Source of the DNA: Thalassovita sp.
GTDB taxonomy: Bacteria > Bacteroidota > Bacteroidia > Cytophagales > Flammeovirgaceae
Assembly (NCBI GenBank): GCA_002729595.1
Contig: PBYL01000086.1
Location: forward strand, 43,093 to 107,092
DNA length: 64,000 bases
Reading direction: 5' to 3'
The position numbers and the translations under genes are program-made. Below the pieces are notes generated by a model. It was not told the origin of the DNA. It ran no database searches and saw only the letters and a list, made by a program, of their open reading frames with translations. Positions 61,656-64,000 of the stretch are shown here, in pieces. The first letter of the stretch is position 1; each line of letters opens with the position of its first letter.

Positions 61656-62657
61656 ATGAAAACTTTCCTTAAGGTTTTAAAGTGGAGTGGCATTTTGTTC
61701 TTATCCCTTTTGATACTAATCATTTTAGCTGGTTTATCACTTCGCTTATTTAGTCCCGAACCACATCCACCTATGGGGCAACTCGTTGATATTGGTGGGT
61801 TCAAACTTCACATCAATAGTTCCGGAGAAAAAAGGAATAAACCAACACTGGTTATTGAAGGGGGTGGGGGCTTATCCACCGAATTCTTTCATTGGCTGAA
61901 TGAAGGTCTTAAGGACACCATGAGAGTTGTCCGTTATGACAGGGCAGGAATCGGTCACAGTGATAAATGCACTACACCACGCAATCCCGAAACTATTGCC
62001 CGTGAGTTACATACCCTCCTAGAAAAGGTCGGAGAATCACCTCCTTATATTATGATGGGGCATTCGCTAGGAGGGCCATATATACGTGTATTTACAGAGT
62101 TGTATCCTGATGAGGTAGTAGCCATGTTTTTTCTGGATGCCACCCATCCTGACCATCTTGAGCGATATAATGCTCCGAAACCATCTTCCTTAAAGTATAA
62201 GGTATATGTTCAGTCATTAGAAGTGCAGGCTATTTTAGCAGGTATAGGTATTATATCTCTTTATGATAAGTTTTTCGGGTTTCCCTATTTCGGTGAAGGA
62301 CTCCCTGATGAGACAAATAAACAGATAAAGGAATTTTTAAAGAATGGAAAGGTATTTCGAGCATATAAAGAGGAAATGAAATATTACCACGGCACATTAA
62401 AGCGCTCTGGTGAAATCGAGGATTTCGGAATATTGCCTATCAGGGCTTTTTCTGCCATGCCAGAACATAGCAACTCTGAAGAGAATAAACCTGAAAAGAG
62501 CCCAAAGGTAGGAGACCATAAGGATTATGCTGAACTTTCCACCAACGGGAAATACATTGGAATTATAGGAAATCACACCTCTATTTTCACCAAAAAGGGA
62601 AATGCCGATATCATCTGCAAGGAAGTAATTCAGCTCTTAGAAGAATTGAAATATTGA
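61656..62657 (+). CDS. Membrane-anchored alpha/beta hydrolase
   Basis: A 333-residue protein with an N-terminal membrane anchor (about 10-31). The hydrolase fold follows: VIEGGGGLSTEFFHW (oxyanion side), VVRYDRAGIGHSD, and the nucleophile elbow MGHSLGG with Ser137. A likely acid is in FLDATHPDH and the catalytic His is probably in IIGNHTSIF near the C-terminus. Substrates in this family range from esters to lactones and cannot be told here. The gene is followed 217 bp later by an SMP-30-like gene, itself a possible lactonase. Confidence 0.88.
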   Translation: MKTFLKVLKWSGILFLSLLILIILAGLSLRLFSPEPHPPMGQLVDIGGFKLHINSSGEKRNKPTLVIEGGGGLSTEFFHWLNEGLKDTMRVVRYDRAGIGHSDKCTTPRNPETIARELHTLLEKVGESPPYIMMGHSLGGPYIRVFTELYPDEVVAMFFLDATHPDHLERYNAPKPSSLKYKVYVQSLEVQAILAGIGIISLYDKFFGFPYFGEGLPDETNKQIKEFLKNGKVFRAYKEEMKYYHGTLKRSGEIEDFGILPIRAFSAMPEHSNSEENKPEKSPKVGDHKDYAELSTNGKYIGIIGNHTSIFTKKGNADIICKEVIQLLEELKY

Positions 62658-62874
62658 TAAGTTGAATTACAATGGTGACTGTAATTGTCAGATGCTGAGA
62701 ATAAATCAATAAACTACATTCAATCGAGTAATAAAACCCATGCTGGGCTTAGTGAGACTATAAGGTTTTTGGCAACTTATTTTTCTTGCGACCTACCTTT
62801 TATTGCTGTTAAACCAGCAAAGTTTTTATCTTAGTATTGGTAGCAATTATAAATTACAAATTCAATACTTTCCA

Positions 62875-63834
62875 ATGAAAAATTACATTCTAGCTGTTGT
62901 ACTGCTCTTTGCAGCAATAAGCTTATTGAAAGCTCAACAGGAGGACAAAATATTTGTAGAGCAACCAGAGCTACTTTTCTCTGGCGGTCAAGGCCTTCTT
63001 TTAGAGGGACCCACTTTTTCACCAAAGGGGTTTCTTTATTTCACTGATTTGATTGGCTTTTCAATGAACCCGGGGGATAAGACAAGCTTGATATGGAAAT
63101 ATGATGTTGAGAATAAAAAAGCTAGTGTGTACCGATCTCCGAGTGGACAGGCAAATGGAATGATGGTTGACAAGCAAGGCAGGCTAGTGGTGTGTGAAGG
63201 CTCTTTATTTGGTGGCAGGAGGATTACTCGAACAGATTTGAAGACAGGTATTAGTGAGTTAATAGTAGGATTATACAATGATAAGCCATTTAATGGCCCC
63301 AATGATATTGCGATTGATGAACAGGGTAGAATGTATTTTACAGATCCTAAATTTATGGGACACGAAATCATGGAGCAACCTGTACATGGGATATATAGGG
63401 TAGATACTAATTTAACGACCCAGCTTATTATAGAGGATATTAAACAACCTAATGGAATCATTATTTCACCTGATCAAACAACTTTGTATATATCCACATC
63501 TAATAAAAGTAGTGCGTTACTAGCTTATGATATAACATCTGAAGAGCAAGTAAAATTTAAAGGTAAGATAGCTGATTTTGGCCCCTCAATTGGTGATGGT
63601 ATGGCGGTTGACACTGATGGAAATATATATGTAGCACATCCGATGCAAAATAGATTAGCTGTTTATACTACTAAAGGAGGAAAAATTGATGAGATTAGAC
63701 TACCAAACGAACCAATTACAAATATGGTGTTTGGAAGAGGTGAAAATAGTAATACTTTATTTATTACTACCGGAAAAAATTTATACTCCATAAAGACATC
63801 AAAAAAGGGGTATAATTTACCTTTTGAAAAATAA
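62875..63834 (+). CDS. SMP-30/gluconolactonase/LRE-like beta-propeller, secreted
   Basis: The frame opens at 62803. The ATG at 62875 gives MKNYILAVVL and 319 residues with a signal peptide (cleavage near LKAQ, residue 20). Propeller repeats and metal-site motifs are visible: LLEGPTFSPKGFLYFTD, FNGPNDIAIDEQGRMYFTDP, KQPNGIIISPDQTTLYIS and GDGMAVDTDGNIYVAHP. The Glu, Asn and Asp of these motifs match the divalent-metal ligands of SMP-30 enzymes. It probably hydrolyses a sugar lactone or similar ester in the periplasm. Confidence 0.9.
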   Translation: MKNYILAVVLLFAAISLLKAQQEDKIFVEQPELLFSGGQGLLLEGPTFSPKGFLYFTDLIGFSMNPGDKTSLIWKYDVENKKASVYRSPSGQANGMMVDKQGRLVVCEGSLFGGRRITRTDLKTGISELIVGLYNDKPFNGPNDIAIDEQGRMYFTDPKFMGHEIMEQPVHGIYRVDTNLTTQLIIEDIKQPNGIIISPDQTTLYISTSNKSSALLAYDITSEEQVKFKGKIADFGPSIGDGMAVDTDGNIYVAHPMQNRLAVYTTKGGKIDEIRLPNEPITNMVFGRGENSNTLFITTGKNLYSIKTSKKGYNLPFEK

Positions 63835-63856
63835 AAGCTACCAATTGAGTAGACGG

Positions 63857-63999
63857 TTGACTACCAAATGGTAGTCAATGCGCCTCTCTGGCGAGTGCCT
63901 CACACCACCCAGCATACGGTTTTCTTACTGTGCGGTTCATTGAATCTGAAGACGGAATTCCAAGTAATAGTCCAACATAGATTTGTAACCTTTTCTTTT
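63857..63999 (-). mobile_element. Possible 3' end of a group II intron (minus strand)
   Basis: Read on the minus strand, ACCGCACAG (63929-63937) can pair with CTGGGTGGT (63904-63912), with one G-T and one A-G mismatch, and GTGAGG follows. The order GAACCGC ... GGTGGTGTGAGG recalls the sequence found after reverse-transcriptase genes of some bacterial group II introns. A following hairpin CGCC-AGAGA-GGCG could be domain VI. A possible last 20 codons of an encoded protein end at a TGA (63937-63939). A perfect 10-bp inverted repeat TTGACTACCA/TGGTAGTCAA (63857-63878) flanks it. The bulk would lie beyond the right edge. Confidence 0.35.
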
Positions 64000-64000
64000 C

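Overview
The window looks like part of a large, AT-rich plasmid or secondary replicon of a marine-type Bacteroidota bacterium, most likely in the order Cytophagales. The evidence is two SusC/SusD pairs, FecI-like sigma / FecR-like anti-sigma cassettes, LytS/LytTR two-component systems, many Bacteroidota lipoproteins, and weak or absent Shine-Dalgarno sites. Near 24-28.4 kb lies a complete plasmid maintenance module: a ParA ATPase, a ribbon-helix-helix partner, a hexamer-phased repeat array that looks like a centromere/operator, an iteron array, and a Rep_3 initiator. No rRNA, tRNA, CRISPR array or intact insertion sequence was seen.

Layout. 0-8 kb: 5' part of a YdeP-type molybdopterin oxidoreductase, a GH29 alpha-L-fucosidase lipoprotein, an SDR oxidoreductase, and a SusD/SusC glycan uptake pair. 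8-13.5 kb: a GAF-histidine kinase, then secreted S10 and M28 peptidases and a lipoprotein. 13.7-18.2 kb: an ECF sigma / FecR / TonB receptor trans-envelope signalling operon. 18.3-23 kb: a repeat-containing membrane protein, an amidase, MsrB and a GDPD-like phosphodiesterase. 23-28.4 kb: a DinD/BRO protein, partition genes, the origin and Rep. 28.5-36.8 kb: small secreted and membrane proteins, then ECF sigma, FecR, a structured leader, STN-SusC and SusD. 37-45 kb: a lone receiver protein, an IMPase-like phosphatase carrying two iteron-like sites, a DUF2306 protein, a giant TPR protein, PadR and an FtsX-type permease. 45.5-61.3 kb: a signalling island with a six-PAS LytS-type kinase and LytTR regulator, a 2157-residue HAMP-GAF-(PAS)12 protein, a STAS-like protein, a soluble kinase, CheD, and a second LytTR/LytS pair. 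61.6-64 kb: an alpha/beta hydrolase, an SMP-30-like protein and a possible group II intron end at the right edge.

How it fits together. Surface polymer use (fucosidase, two SusCD systems, secreted peptidases) is combined with heavy sensory investment on one replicon. The most unusual signals are in the DNA. The origin has 14 direct 19-bp iterons, the first six spaced by two helical turns. Two more near-perfect iterons, in the same orientation, sit inside a metabolic gene about 10.7 kb away. Upstream of parA, about 35 consecutive hexamers keep a fixed phase, and a 15-bp sequence near them recurs near 2.1 kb. The PAS array is built from in-frame 504-bp and 456-bp modules, has no output domain, and lies near a lone CheD.

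All calls come from reading the sequence and from knowledge of protein families. No database search was run. Starts were moved to internal ATG codons where the longest frame opened with TTG or GTG.
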